Of a stretch of 45,218 nucleotides of DNA, positions 1 to 10,216 are shown piece after piece (positions within the stretch are counted from its first letter, which is position 1; each line of letters opens with the position of its first letter). Where the stretch lies: positions 1 through 45,218 of the forward strand of contig JAHLLS010000033.1 of NCBI GenBank assembly GCA_020444045.1, given 5' to 3'. This stretch comes from Deltaproteobacteria bacterium. Lineage in GTDB: Bacteria > Desulfobacterota > Desulfobacteria > Desulfobacterales > UBA5852. The position numbers and the translations under genes were made by a program. The notes below the pieces were generated by a model, which saw nothing but the letters and a program-made list of their open reading frames with translations, was not told where the DNA came from and did not search any database.

Positions 1-56
1 CCAAGGAAATCCAGAAAAACACCATCGCCAGTGCCCTGATCGGTAAATTGAAATAA
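1..56 (+). CDS. Acyl-CoA dehydrogenase, C-terminal end only (partial)
   Basis: The reading frame from base 3 to the TAA at 54-56 encodes KEIQKNTIASALIGKLK. This matches the usual C-terminus of acyl-CoA dehydrogenases, where the (S/K)EIQ(R/K)N segment follows the catalytic or flavin-contacting loop. Everything upstream lies outside the window. It is followed by a 159-base gap and then IcmF on the same strand, which fits an acyl-CoA oxidation cluster. The family call rests on 17 residues only. Confidence 0.55.
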   Translation, partial: KEIQKNTIASALIGKLK

Positions 57-215
57 CATCGGAGTCGTGTAGACCGGCGAACTACGGAAGACAGGACACG
101 GGCTTGTCTTCCAATCCGAAGGTGGGGATATCCGACGCGACATTGCCCGGTCGACAAAAGCGCTAGATATCCCGGCGATGATTGTGGCACCCCGTGCGGG
201 ACGTAAGGAGGCTTT

Positions 216-3200
216 ATGACGGCTGAAGCTGAAGTATACCGACCCCGGAACAGCGTCCGGGTTGTTACCGCGACCTCGCTTTTCGACGGCCATGATGCAT
301 CCATCAATATTTTCCGGCGAATTCTGCAAAGCACCGGTGTCGAGGTCATTCACCTCGGGCACAACCGCTCGGTCCAGGAGATCGTCGATGCTGCCGTCGA
401 GGAAGACGCCCAGGGTATCGCCGTTTCCAGCTACCAGGGCGGCCACGTCGAATATTTCAAATACATGATCGATCTTTTGAAGGCGGCCGAGGCCACGCAC
501 GTCAAGGTTTTCGGTGGCGGGGGCGGCGTCATTGTTCCCGAAGAAATCAAGGAACTGGAAGCCTACGGCGTCGCCAAGATCTATTCTCCTGAAGACGGCG
601 CCCGTCTCGGCCTGCAGGGCATCATCAACCACATGGCCGAAACCATGGATTTTCCGAGGGTCACCGACGGCACCGTCGATCTCCGCCAGCTGACGCCCGA
701 CAACAAACTCCTGGTGGCTAACCTGATTACCACCGTGGAACAGGCCAAGGCCCGGGAAAACGGCCATCTGGCCAAATTGCGCGCCGACCTGATAGCCCAT
801 ACGCCGGATCGCGCCATCCCGGTTATCGGCATTACCGGCACGGGCGGCTCCGGCAAGTCGTCTCTCACGGATGAACTGATCCTGCGCATGCTGCACGATC
901 TCCCCGATATCCGGGTGGCCATCATCAGCGCAGATCCCTCCCGCCGCAAGACTGGCGGCGCCCTCCTGGGCGACCGCATCCGCATGAATGCCATCGGCAG
1001 CGAACGGGTGTACATGCGCTCGCTGGCCACCCGCCGGTCGCACACCGAAATTCCCGAGGCCATGACCGACATCATTCAGGTCGTCAAGGCCGCCGGATTC
1101 GACTTGATCATTGCCGAAACCGCCGGGATCGGTCAAGGCGATTCCCAGATCGTCGATTTGGCGGACGTTGCCATGTATGTCATGACCGCCGAATTCGGAG
1201 CCGCCTCTCAACTTGAAAAAATCGACATGCTCGATTTTGCCGATATCGTGGTGGTCAATAAATTCGAGAAACGCGGTGGCGAGGATGCTGTGCGCGATGT
1301 CCGCAAACAAGTGCAGCGCAACCGTAATGCCTTTGAAATCCCGCCGGAAGAGATGCCCGTGTACGGCACCATCGCCTCCAAGTTCAACGACGACGGTGTA
1401 ACCGCCCTCTATCATGGGCTGCTGGACCAGATTAAGGCCAAAACCGGTGTCGCTTTCGTGTCCCACCTGCCCCGGCCGGAGACCAGGATTTCTTCGTCCA
1501 AAACCATCATCATCCCCCCCGAGCGCACCCGCTACCTGGCTGAAATCGCCGAAACCGTTCGCCACTACCATGCCCGCACCGACCACCAGGCCCAGGCGCT
1601 GCGACGGGTCTGGCATCTGGAGGAAACCGCCCGGGTTTTGTCGAGCGATCTGCCGGATGATACCCGCCAGGCCCTGCTCGCGCAATTGAAGGAAGAGACC
1701 GCCAAAGCCCGCCAGGCCCTGGATCCGGAAACAGCAGCCCTGGTTAACGGCTGGGCGGAGACCCGCAATGCCTATCAACAGGACGAGCTGGTCTATGAGG
1801 TGCGCGGCCGTGAAATCCGGGTCCCGCTCTTTACCGAATCGCTGTGCCGCAAAAAAATACCCAAAATCGCCCTGCCCCGTTTTAAAGATCCCGGCGAAAT
1901 TTACTGCTGGCTGCGGCGCGAAAATCTACCCGGCTATTTTCCTTATACCGCCGGCGTCTTCCCCATGAAACGCGTGGGCGAAGACCCCACGCGCATGTTT
2001 GCCGGCGAAGGCGACCCCCAGCGGACCAACACCCGCTTCAAGCTGCTGTCCTCCGAAAGTGACGCCAAACGCCTGTCGACGGCCTTCGATTCCGTGACCC
2101 TGTATGGCTATGACCCGGATCCGCGCCCGGACATCTACGGCAAAGTCGGCACCTCGGGGGTCAGCGTGTGCACCCTGGACGACGTCAAGGTACTCTACAG
2201 CGGATTCGAGCTCTGCTCCCCGACAACGTCCGTCTCCATGACCATCAACGGACCGGCCCCCATTATCCTGGCCATGTTTCTCAACACCGCCATCGATCAG
2301 CAGGTGGATCACTACCGCGAGGAGAACGGTCAGGCACCCTCAGCCGAAGCCTATGACAAGATCCGCGCCGAAGTCTTAGCCAATGTGCGCGGCACGGTTC
2401 AGGCCGACATTCTCAAGGAAGACCAGGGCCAGAACACCTGTATTTTCTCCATCGACTTCGCCCTCAAGATGATGGGCGACATCCAGGCCTATTTCATCGA
2501 AAACAACGTCCGCAACTTCTATTCCGTATCCATTTCGGGCTACCATATCGCCGAAGCCGGCGCCAATCCGATCTCGCAACTGGCTTTCACGCTGGCCAAC
2601 GGGTTCACCTATCTGGAGTATTATCTTTCCCGCGGCATGCCCCTTGACCACTTCGGACCAAACCTGTCCTTTTTCTTCTCCAACGGGATGGATCCGGAAT
2701 ACACCGTGATCGGCCGGGTGGCGCGCCGCATCTGGTCTGTCGCCCTGCGGGACAAGTACGGCGCCTCGACGCGCTCGCAGATGCTCAAATACCACATCCA
2801 GACCTCCGGACGTTCCCTGCACAGCCAGGACATCCAGTTCAACGACATTCGCACCACCCTGCAAGCCCTGTGCGCCATCTACGACAACTGCAACAGCCTG
2901 CACACCAATGCCTTCGATGAGGCCATCACCACGCCCTCCCGGGAATCGGTGCGCCGTGCCCTGGCCATCCAGATGATCATCAACCGGGAGTGGGGCCTGG
3001 CAAAAAATGAAAACCCCCAGCAGGGCAGCTTCATCGTAGACGAACTCACCGACCTGGTGGAAGAGGCCGTTTTGATTGAATTCGACCGCATCACCGAGCG
3101 CGGCGGCGCGCTGGGCGCCATGGAAACCGGCTATCAACGCGGCCAGATCCAGGAAGAGTCCATCTATTACGAGACGCTGAAACACACCGGGGCCATGCCC

Positions 3201-3494
3201 ATTATCGGCGTCAATACCTTCCGGGATCCGGATGCCCACGACGACGAACTCTCGGAGAGTGTCGAACTGGCCCGTGCTACGGAAGAAGAAAAAGAGTCCC
3301 AGTTGAACCGCCTGGCGGATTTCCACGCCCGTCACGCGGACCAGTCGCCGGTGGCCCTCAAACGCCTCCAGCAGGCCGCCCTGGCGGGCGACAATATCTT
3401 CGCCGAGCTCATGGAGGCAGTCAAAACCTGCTCCCTGGGACAGATCACCGGAGCGCTGTACGACGTGGGGGGAAAGTATCGCCGCAACATGTAG
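216..3494 (+). CDS. icmF: Fused isobutyryl-CoA mutase (B12 domain, G-protein chaperone, mutase core)
   Basis: Predicted adenosylcobalamin enzyme interconverting isobutyryl-CoA and n-butyryl-CoA in the cytoplasm. The 1092-residue chain has three parts. An N-terminal B12-binding domain carries DGHDAS (lower-ligand His26) and a glycine-rich GGGGG stretch. A MeaB-like GTPase chaperone follows, with P-loop GTGGSGKSS near residues 207-215 and a VVNKFEKRG base-recognition segment. The mutase TIM barrel runs from about residue 530 to the end. The segment GYFPYTAGVFP marks IcmF rather than methylmalonyl-CoA mutase, as does the three-part fusion itself. The start is fixed by a strong TAAGGAGG site just upstream of ATG 216. 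Thiolase and hydroxyacyl-CoA dehydrogenase genes follow on the same strand, so the likely role is feeding isobutyrate or valine carbon into butyryl-CoA beta-oxidation. Confidence 0.93.
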   Translation: MTAEAEVYRPRNSVRVVTATSLFDGHDASINIFRRILQSTGVEVIHLGHNRSVQEIVDAAVEEDAQGIAVSSYQGGHVEYFKYMIDLLKAAEATHVKVFGGGGGVIVPEEIKELEAYGVAKIYSPEDGARLGLQGIINHMAETMDFPRVTDGTVDLRQLTPDNKLLVANLITTVEQAKARENGHLAKLRADLIAHTPDRAIPVIGITGTGGSGKSSLTDELILRMLHDLPDIRVAIISADPSRRKTGGALLGDRIRMNAIGSERVYMRSLATRRSHTEIPEAMTDIIQVVKAAGFDLIIAETAGIGQGDSQIVDLADVAMYVMTAEFGAASQLEKIDMLDFADIVVVNKFEKRGGEDAVRDVRKQVQRNRNAFEIPPEEMPVYGTIASKFNDDGVTALYHGLLDQIKAKTGVAFVSHLPRPETRISSSKTIIIPPERTRYLAEIAETVRHYHARTDHQAQALRRVWHLEETARVLSSDLPDDTRQALLAQLKEETAKARQALDPETAALVNGWAETRNAYQQDELVYEVRGREIRVPLFTESLCRKKIPKIALPRFKDPGEIYCWLRRENLPGYFPYTAGVFPMKRVGEDPTRMFAGEGDPQRTNTRFKLLSSESDAKRLSTAFDSVTLYGYDPDPRPDIYGKVGTSGVSVCTLDDVKVLYSGFELCSPTTSVSMTINGPAPIILAMFLNTAIDQQVDHYREENGQAPSAEAYDKIRAEVLANVRGTVQADILKEDQGQNTCIFSIDFALKMMGDIQAYFIENNVRNFYSVSISGYHIAEAGANPISQLAFTLANGFTYLEYYLSRGMPLDHFGPNLSFFFSNGMDPEYTVIGRVARRIWSVALRDKYGASTRSQMLKYHIQTSGRSLHSQDIQFNDIRTTLQALCAIYDNCNSLHTNAFDEAITTPSRESVRRALAIQMIINREWGLAKNENPQQGSFIVDELTDLVEEAVLIEFDRITERGGALGAMETGYQRGQIQEESIYYETLKHTGAMPIIGVNTFRDPDAHDDELSESVELARATEEEKESQLNRLADFHARHADQSPVALKRLQQAALAGDNIFAELMEAVKTCSLGQITGALYDVGGKYRRNM

Positions 3495-3519
3495 TGATCG
3501 GTGACAGGGGCGGAAAAAG

Positions 3520-3644
3520 CGTGTCGGCCTTTTTGAGCGCAGCGAGTTCCGACACGCGCCACCACTGCCACCGACGCGCAGGATAAAGCGGGGCACGGGC
3601 GGTTTCTTTTGGTTCGTTTTCTTTGCCGTTAAAGAAAATGAACT
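3520..3644 (+). repeat. Structured dispersed repeat, copy 1
   Basis: This is a two-hairpin element between icmF and the thiolase gene. Hairpin 1 pairs GCGTGTCGG (3520-3528) with CCGACACGC (3550-3558). A conserved linker with GACGCGCAGGATAAAGCGG follows. Hairpin 2 pairs 3613-3625 with 3632-3644 (13 bp, loop GCCGTT). Related copies are at 4934-5102 and 33234-33413, and their stems differ by compensatory changes. It may be a mobile palindromic element or a transcribed structured RNA. Short open frames through it are not credible genes. Confidence 0.8.
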
Positions 3645-3677
3645 AATTCTTAGTTTATAATTTGAGGAGAATTTATA

Positions 3678-4856
<1,179 letters not shown>

Positions 4857-4933
4857 ACCTTTTTCACAAACCGCGGGACTCAAGCGACCCCGCTCAACAC
4901 TTTTATACAATGCTGGCCGTAGGTCGGTTAAAT

Positions 4934-5102
4934 CCCCTTTGGCCCGCGCCGAGCATCGACGTGGCGGACGGAACAAAGTGCGCGGACTGTCTGAGCGATA
5001 GCGAGTTTCCGCGCACTCCGGCCGCAACGGCGACGCGCAGGAAAGAGCGGGACACGGGCGTCTTCTTTTGGTTCGTTTTCTTCCACGGGGAAGAAGATGA
5101 AC
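4934..5102 (+). repeat. Structured dispersed repeat, copy 2
   Basis: Fills the gap between the thiolase and hydroxyacyl-CoA dehydrogenase genes. Hairpin 1 pairs AGTGCGCGGA (4977-4986) with TCCGCGCACT (5008-5017). The linker GACGCGCAGGAAAGAGCGG is followed by hairpin 2 at 5071-5102 with stem end CTTCC/GGAAG. A 5' extension (4934-4976, beginning CCCTTTGGCCCGCGCC) is shared with copy 3 but not with copy 1. Confidence 0.8.
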
Positions 5103-5221
5103 AATAGCAAAAAGAATTTCTCCCCGAAACAATAGAAATCTACCGGGATCATCACCAGAAAAGGAGACCCCGGATCGATCGAAAAATATTGACGTTCAGC
5201 GAACATACCAAGGAGGCAACA

Positions 5222-6079
5222 ATGGATGTAACGATTTTCGGCGTCGTGGGCGCCGGTCAGATGGGAAACGGGATTGCCCAGGTAGCGGCCGCCAGCGGCC
5301 TTGACGTCATCATGAACGACATCAAGGACGTCTTTGTCGAAAACGGCATGCGGACGATTGCCGCCAGTCTTGAACGCAGTGTTGCCAAAGGCCGCATGAC
5401 GGCTGAGGAAAAAGGCGAGATCCTAGGCCGCATCAAAACGAGTACGAATCTAAACGACATGGCCCGGGCCGATTTCGTCGTGGAAGCCGCCACCGAGCGG
5501 GAAGACCTCAAATTCGCCATCTTCCGGGATCTAGACCAACGCTGCCCGGCCCACACCATTCTGGCCACCAATACCTCTTCCATTCCCATCGGCCGCATCG
5601 CCGCCCAGACCGGACGGCCGGCCAACGTCATCGGCATGCACTTCATGAATCCGGTGCCGGTCATGAAACTGGTCGAGGTTATCCGGGGGCTGGCCACTTC
5701 GGACGACACCTTCAACCTGACCTGGTCGCTTTCCGAACGCTTCGGCAAGACACCGGCGGAAGCCAATGACTTCCCGGGCTTTATTGCCAACCGGATTCTG
5801 ATGCCGATGATCAACGAGGCTATTTTCTGTCTCTATCATGGCGTGGGGGAGGCGGAAGCCATCGATACCGTCATGAAACTCGGCATGAACCACCCCATGG
5901 GTCCCCTGGCTCTGGCGGACCTGATCGGGCTGGACACCTGCCTGGCCATCATGCAGACCCTGTATGATGGTTTCAACGATTCCAAGTACCGGCCCTGCCC
6001 GTTGCTGCGCAAATATGTCGAAGCCGGCTGGCTGGGCCGCAAAAGCGGTCGCGGCTTTTACCGCTACGATCAGGAATAG
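5222..6079 (+). CDS. 3-hydroxybutyryl-CoA dehydrogenase
   Basis: NAD-dependent oxidation of 3-hydroxybutyryl-CoA to acetoacetyl-CoA. The 285-residue chain has an N-terminal Rossmann fold with GAGQMGNGIAQ, then the family segments ATNTSS and GMHFMNPVPVMKLVEV, where the His belongs to the catalytic His-Glu pair. The C-terminal helical dimerisation domain contains NRILMPMINEA and ends in GRKSGRGFYRY. ATG 5222 is chosen over an in-frame ATG at 5189 because AAGGAGG stands just before it and because the Rossmann strand then starts at the usual distance. It is the step before the upstream thiolase. Confidence 0.93.
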   Translation: MDVTIFGVVGAGQMGNGIAQVAAASGLDVIMNDIKDVFVENGMRTIAASLERSVAKGRMTAEEKGEILGRIKTSTNLNDMARADFVVEAATEREDLKFAIFRDLDQRCPAHTILATNTSSIPIGRIAAQTGRPANVIGMHFMNPVPVMKLVEVIRGLATSDDTFNLTWSLSERFGKTPAEANDFPGFIANRILMPMINEAIFCLYHGVGEAEAIDTVMKLGMNHPMGPLALADLIGLDTCLAIMQTLYDGFNDSKYRPCPLLRKYVEAGWLGRKSGRGFYRYDQE

Positions 6080-6180
6080 GAACGATCTCATCGAAGGCTG
6101 GGTGGATCAACGGCGTGCAAATGCCCTGATCGCGACCATCAGCCGTGATGCATGAAAATGCACATGGACAAGGAGGCGGC

Positions 6181-6732
6181 ATGACCAAAAAGAAAAAAGA
6201 CGAACTGGAGTCCATCGGTCAAAAAATAAAAAAAGTCCGCACCAAGAAGAAGATGCCCCTGGACGCCATGGCCAATGAAACCGGGTTCTCCATCGATTAC
6301 CTGAAAAAGATCGAAGCCGGCAAAAAAATCCCACCGGTGGGCGCATTGCTGCAGATCGCCCGCGCACTGGAAATCGACTCCACCTTTTTCTTGCGGGAGG
6401 AGGCCTCCAATCTGCAAAAGCGGGTGCGAGCCTACACCAAGCGGACGGACAACTACGCTTACACGACACTGACACCGGGCGCGGAAAACAAACACCTCAA
6501 GGCCTTCAAGATCTCCATCGAACCGTTGCAGGACCACGAAGGGGTCGGCTACCAGCACGAAGGGGAAGAATTCGTCTATGTCCTGCAGGGATCGGTCGAA
6601 ATCGCCGTGGGAGAACATGTGAATATCCTGGAAGAAGGCGACTCGCTGCATTTCAATTCCGGTATCCGGCACCGTATGCGCAATATCAGCGATATCCGGT
6701 CGGACATGCTGGTGGTGGTCTACGGCCCCTGA
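6181..6732 (+). CDS. XRE-family regulator with C-terminal cupin sensor domain
   Basis: Transcription factor of 183 residues. The N-terminal lambda-repressor-type helix-turn-helix covers about residues 10-65 (IGQKIKKVRTKKKMPLDAMA, then SIDYLKKIEAGKK). It is joined to a cupin_2 beta-barrel near residues 105-180 (YQHEGEEFVYVLQG, HFNSGIRHRMRN) with His and Glu residues that could bind a metal or small ligand. ATG 6181 follows AAGGAGGCGGC, so the in-frame ATG at 6145 is unlikely. It sits between the hydroxybutyryl-CoA dehydrogenase and acyl-CoA dehydrogenase genes on the same strand. The natural inference is that it senses an acyl-CoA or related metabolite and controls this cluster; the ligand is unknown. 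Confidence 0.85.
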   Translation: MTKKKKDELESIGQKIKKVRTKKKMPLDAMANETGFSIDYLKKIEAGKKIPPVGALLQIARALEIDSTFFLREEASNLQKRVRAYTKRTDNYAYTTLTPGAENKHLKAFKISIEPLQDHEGVGYQHEGEEFVYVLQGSVEIAVGEHVNILEEGDSLHFNSGIRHRMRNISDIRSDMLVVVYGP

Positions 6733-6789
6733 CCGGGGCCGCAGGACCTGTCGAAACCTGCGCCACAAATGGTCCCACGGGAGGAACAT

Positions 6790-7944
6790 ATGCTTTTCCG
6801 GTTCACCGATGAACAGTTGATGATCCAAGCCATGGTCAGGGAATTTGCCCGCAAAGTGATTGCCCCCACCGCGGCGGAACGCGATCGTACCAAGGAATTT
6901 CCGGCTGATAATCTCAAAAAAATGGCCGAACTGGGGCTCATGGGAATGATGGTTCCTCCGGACTATGGCGGCGAAGGCGCCGACACCATCAGTTATGTCC
7001 TGGCGTTGTCTGAAATCGCCTATTGCTGTGCATCCACGGCGGTGGTCATGTCCGTGCACAATTCAATCGTCTGTGAAAGCATCCTGCGTTATGGCTCCGA
7101 AGAACTGAAAAAAACGTATCTGCCGAAGCTGGCGGCCGGAAAAATGATTGGTGCCTTCGGTCTGACGGAACCGGAAGCCGGCTCCGACCCGGTCAGCCAG
7201 ATCACGACCGCCGTCCGGGACGGGGATGCGTATGTCCTCAACGGAACCAAGCGGTTCACCACCACCGGGAAAAACGCCCAGCTGGTGATCGTGACTGCCA
7301 AGACCGATGAATCTCTGCGGCACCACGGTATCAGCGCCTTCATCGTAAAAAAAGGAACCCCTGGGTTCAAAGTGGGTCACCTGGAAGACAAGATGGGCCT
7401 GCGGGCCTCCGATACGACCGACCTGATCTTCGACGATTGCCGTGTGCCGGCGGATCATTTACTGGGGCAGGAAGGTGATGGCTTCAAGCTGGCCATGACC
7501 GCCCTGGACGGAGGACGGATCGGTATCTCCGCTCAATCGATCGGTGTGGCCCAGGCGGCGCTGGACGCTTCGATCGCCTATGCCAAACAGCGGAGCCAAT
7601 TCGGCCAGAAAATTGCCAAATTCCAGGGACTGCGCTGGATGATCGCCGATATGGCAACGGAACTGGAAGCCGCCCGCCAGCTGACCATGTCGGCGGCCGC
7701 CATGAAAGACCAGGGGACCCGGTATACCCGCCAGGCGTCCATGGCCAAATTGTTCGCCTCGGAAATGGTGAACCGCATCACCGCCAAGGCGATCCAGATT
7801 CACGGTGGCTATGGTTTTACCAAGGATTACGAAGTGGAACGCTACTATCGGGATGCACGGGTTTTTACCATCTACGAGGGTACGTCCGAAATCCAGCGCG
7901 TGGTCATCAGCAACCACCTGCTCAAGGACAAGCGAACGCCCTGA
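6790..7944 (+). CDS. Short-chain acyl-CoA dehydrogenase (butyryl-CoA type)
   Basis: FAD enzyme introducing the 2,3-double bond into a short acyl-CoA and passing electrons to electron-transfer flavoprotein. The 384 residues match the family. Seen are the N-terminal helical domain, the FGLTEPEAGSD flavin and substrate segment, an RFTTTGKNA segment, the C-terminal helical domain, and YEGTSEIQRVV with the presumed catalytic base Glu363. ATG 6790 is preceded by GGGAGGAAC; the in-frame ATG at 6769 lacks a comparable site. It completes the cluster except for enoyl-CoA hydratase, which is not in the window. Substrate could be butyryl-CoA or isobutyryl-CoA. Confidence 0.92.
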   Translation: MLFRFTDEQLMIQAMVREFARKVIAPTAAERDRTKEFPADNLKKMAELGLMGMMVPPDYGGEGADTISYVLALSEIAYCCASTAVVMSVHNSIVCESILRYGSEELKKTYLPKLAAGKMIGAFGLTEPEAGSDPVSQITTAVRDGDAYVLNGTKRFTTTGKNAQLVIVTAKTDESLRHHGISAFIVKKGTPGFKVGHLEDKMGLRASDTTDLIFDDCRVPADHLLGQEGDGFKLAMTALDGGRIGISAQSIGVAQAALDASIAYAKQRSQFGQKIAKFQGLRWMIADMATELEAARQLTMSAAAMKDQGTRYTRQASMAKLFASEMVNRITAKAIQIHGGYGFTKDYEVERYYRDARVFTIYEGTSEIQRVVISNHLLKDKRTP

Positions 7945-8056
7945 ACCCGAATCGATCCCAAACGCGACGCAGCGCCGCTATATGCTTGAGGTTGGGTGAG
8001 TCGCACGTAACCGCGATCACGACGTGCCGGACATACATTCGGCTCTATCGGGCGGG

Positions 8057-9184
8057 TTAATCGAAGGTGAACCGTTTCTCATTGAAAAGGGCGTGGCAGG
8101 CGGCGGACACTTCCGGATCGTAGAGCTTGCCCTTGTTCTTGTTGATTTCCCCCAAGGCGACATCGATACCCAGCCCTGGTCGATAGGGCCGGTGGGAGGC
8201 CATGGCCTCGACGATATCCGCCACCGTCAGCACGCGGGACTCGGGCAGGATGTCATCGCCGGACAACCCCAGAGGATATCCGCTGCCGTCCAATTTCTCA
8301 TGGTGTTGATACACCATGGTGGCAATCTCCCAAGGGAATTCGATATCCTTTAGAATATCATACCCCACCTGGGGGTGTTCTTTGATCAGGTTGAATTCGT
8401 TGACGGTCAGTCGGCTGGGTTTGCTGAGAATTTCAGCCGGGACACTGATTTTCCCCAGGTCATGAATGATGGCTGCCACCCGCACGGCCTCGATTTTATC
8501 CCGTTCAAAACCAACCGTTTCGGCAATCGCCACGGCCAGATCGGCCACGCGGCGCTGGTGCCCTGCCGTATAGGGATCGCGGGTTTCCACCGTATGGGCG
8601 ATGGCGCGAACAATGCCGTTCATGGCATTTTCCAGTTTTTTCATGCTGCGCTGGAGGGAGTCGGTACGCTCATCCACCATCTGCTCCAGGTTGCGGCGAT
8701 AGGAGCGGTTGGTGATTTCAAGGTCGCGGCGCCTAAAGGCATTGGCCACGCTGATAAGGATACCGTTGCGGTCCATGGGTTTGATGATGTAGTCGTAAAC
8801 ACCCAGCTGCAGCATGGATTCGGCCAGCAGCGGGTCCCCGATGGCCGACACCATGATGGCCGCCGTCTCGGGGTAGGCCTTGAGCACATGCCGAATGAAA
8901 TCCAACCCGGACTCTCCGGGCATATTAATATCGCAGAGAATCAGGTCACTGATGTGTTCCGTCATCAGAACCCGGGCCTGAGCGGCATTTTCTGCCGTCC
9001 GGCAGGCATACCCGTTGGCTTCCAGGATCTTTTGCAACAACATCCTGATCGGGCGCTCGTCATCAACGATCAAGACCTGTTTGCGCTTTTTATCGTCCTC
9101 TGGACGCAATCCGGAATCTTTCTCGGGAATATCGTCACCATGAATTTTCTGTGTTTTTTCAACACAATTGCTATGCTGGTACAT
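8057..9184 (-). CDS. Response regulator with HD-GYP phosphodiesterase output domain
   Basis: Two-component output protein of 375 residues. A receiver domain (about residues 37-155) contains VLIVDDERP, the phospho-acceptor Asp in LILCDINMPGESG and a KPMDR lysine. A short linker helix follows, then an HD-GYP domain with HQRRVADLA, the metal-binding HDLGK and the HHEKLDGSGYP signature. Such proteins hydrolyse cyclic di-GMP when phosphorylated. No histidine kinase gene is adjacent. It is convergent with the acyl-CoA dehydrogenase gene and transcribed away from the ACT gene's 3' end. Confidence 0.92.
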   Translation of the reverse strand: MYQHSNCVEKTQKIHGDDIPEKDSGLRPEDDKKRKQVLIVDDERPIRMLLQKILEANGYACRTAENAAQARVLMTEHISDLILCDINMPGESGLDFIRHVLKAYPETAAIMVSAIGDPLLAESMLQLGVYDYIIKPMDRNGILISVANAFRRRDLEITNRSYRRNLEQMVDERTDSLQRSMKKLENAMNGIVRAIAHTVETRDPYTAGHQRRVADLAVAIAETVGFERDKIEAVRVAAIIHDLGKISVPAEILSKPSRLTVNEFNLIKEHPQVGYDILKDIEFPWEIATMVYQHHEKLDGSGYPLGLSGDDILPESRVLTVADIVEAMASHRPYRPGLGIDVALGEINKNKGKLYDPEVSAACHALFNEKRFTFD

Positions 9185-9359
9185 GAATTAAACACCCTCC
9201 TGCCATACTTATCGGCCGATGGCCGCAAAAGTTTACGGATTTTGGCAGAATTATTTGTGGGACCGGACGGCCCCTTGCGATGAATTCAAGGTGAGGTGGT
9301 CATTCGAAAAAAATGACCGCATGAAAGGCGCGTGACACGGCAGGATGAGATGACGATCA

Positions 9360-9403
9360 GGTCAGCAAAAAGGCAGGCCGAACCACATGCTTTTTTGCTG
9401 ACC
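9360..9403. repeat. 12-bp inverted repeat between two minus-strand genes
   Basis: GGTCAGCAAAAA (9360-9371) and TTTTTGCTGACC (9392-9403) are perfectly complementary across a 20-base loop. It lies downstream of the ACT gene and upstream of the HD-GYP gene, both on the minus strand. It could be a terminator for the former or an operator for the latter. There is no separate U-tract, so the terminator reading is weak. Confidence 0.5.
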
Positions 9404-9454
9404 GCATTCCGCGGCATTTTGGTCGCAAAGCCAAATTTTAGCGAACGATTTGGC

Positions 9455-9940
9455 TCAATTGAATATTTTCGCTGCCAGATCGATATCTTCCGGGCAGAAA
9501 ACAAACAGGCATTTTTCCTCCGGTGATGATACCGACCCGTACACGTAGTTGATATTGATGTCCGCTTCACCGAATTGGGCCGTCACCTCCGCCAATGCGC
9601 CGGGCCGATTGTCCAACTCAAGCGTGATCACCGGAAGCATGTCGAAAAGATAGTCGTTCTTGGACAACATATCGATGGCGGCATTGGTCTTTCCGTCCGC
9701 CGGCAGAAGGCGAATGAGCGCAAACGCCGCGGAATCCTTGCGCATGGAGTTATAGCTCGCCGCAGAGGCAATCCGTTTAAGCGATTTTCCCCGGGCTTTG
9801 AACAGCTCCTGGACATAACTGGAGGCATCCTGGATGGTGATGGCGTCGATGTTGATCCCCGCCTCGGCAAAAAGGGATGTCAGTTTGCCCAACTCGCCCG
9901 GTGCGTTCTTGAGAAAAAGGGATATTTCGGTTCTGATCAT
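9455..9940 (-). CDS. Tandem ACT-domain protein
   Basis: A 161-residue protein made almost wholly of two ACT domains. The first covers about residues 1-70 (ISLFLKNAPGELGKLTSLFA, NIDAITI). The second covers about 88-155 (ITLELDNRPGALAEVTAQF, NINYVYGS). Each begins with the beta-strand/PGxL turn typical of amino-acid-binding regulatory modules. There is no catalytic domain, so it is probably a free-standing amino-acid sensor, as seen beside phenylacetate-CoA ligase or aminotransferase genes in related bacteria; no such neighbour is visible here. ATG 9940 has GGAGAGG upstream. Confidence 0.85.
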   Translation of the reverse strand: MIRTEISLFLKNAPGELGKLTSLFAEAGINIDAITIQDASSYVQELFKARGKSLKRIASAASYNSMRKDSAAFALIRLLPADGKTNAAIDMLSKNDYLFDMLPVITLELDNRPGALAEVTAQFGEADININYVYGSVSSPEEKCLFVFCPEDIDLAAKIFN

Positions 9941-10216
9941 GGTGGTTTATCCTCTCCGGCAGTTGGGGTGAATCATGGCAGAGCAGGCGCAGACGCGCCG
10001 CAAACGCATCAGAAAAATTGGATTTAAAACGAATGCGAGTATACGGTATCACCTATTGTTAGTCAATTCGTAGCCCCGCGGGTTTGTTTTGACTTTTAGG
10101 CCACAACCATTAAAATGGATTGTCGTTGGCGTCCCCAATAAAGACCTTTCGCCAGACGTAAAAAAGCACCCTATAATCGACTGTTGCGTTTTTAGGCCCT
10201 CTGCGAGATCACCTCT

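Noticed and set aside
2376..3596. Long 406-codon open frame on the minus strand within icmF
   Set aside because: It is the codon-phase shadow of a GC-rich gene; the plus-strand IcmF motifs are intact and the minus frame resembles no protein.
4960..5107. Short frames ending in FFWFVFFHGEEDEQ-like peptides at the dispersed repeats
   Set aside because: These come from the second hairpin of the structured repeat and recur only because the repeat does; no ribosome site.
6139..7059. 306-codon minus-strand frame across the regulator and acyl-CoA dehydrogenase genes
   Set aside because: Shadow of two well-supported plus-strand genes, with His/Gln/Phe-rich composition typical of antisense translation.
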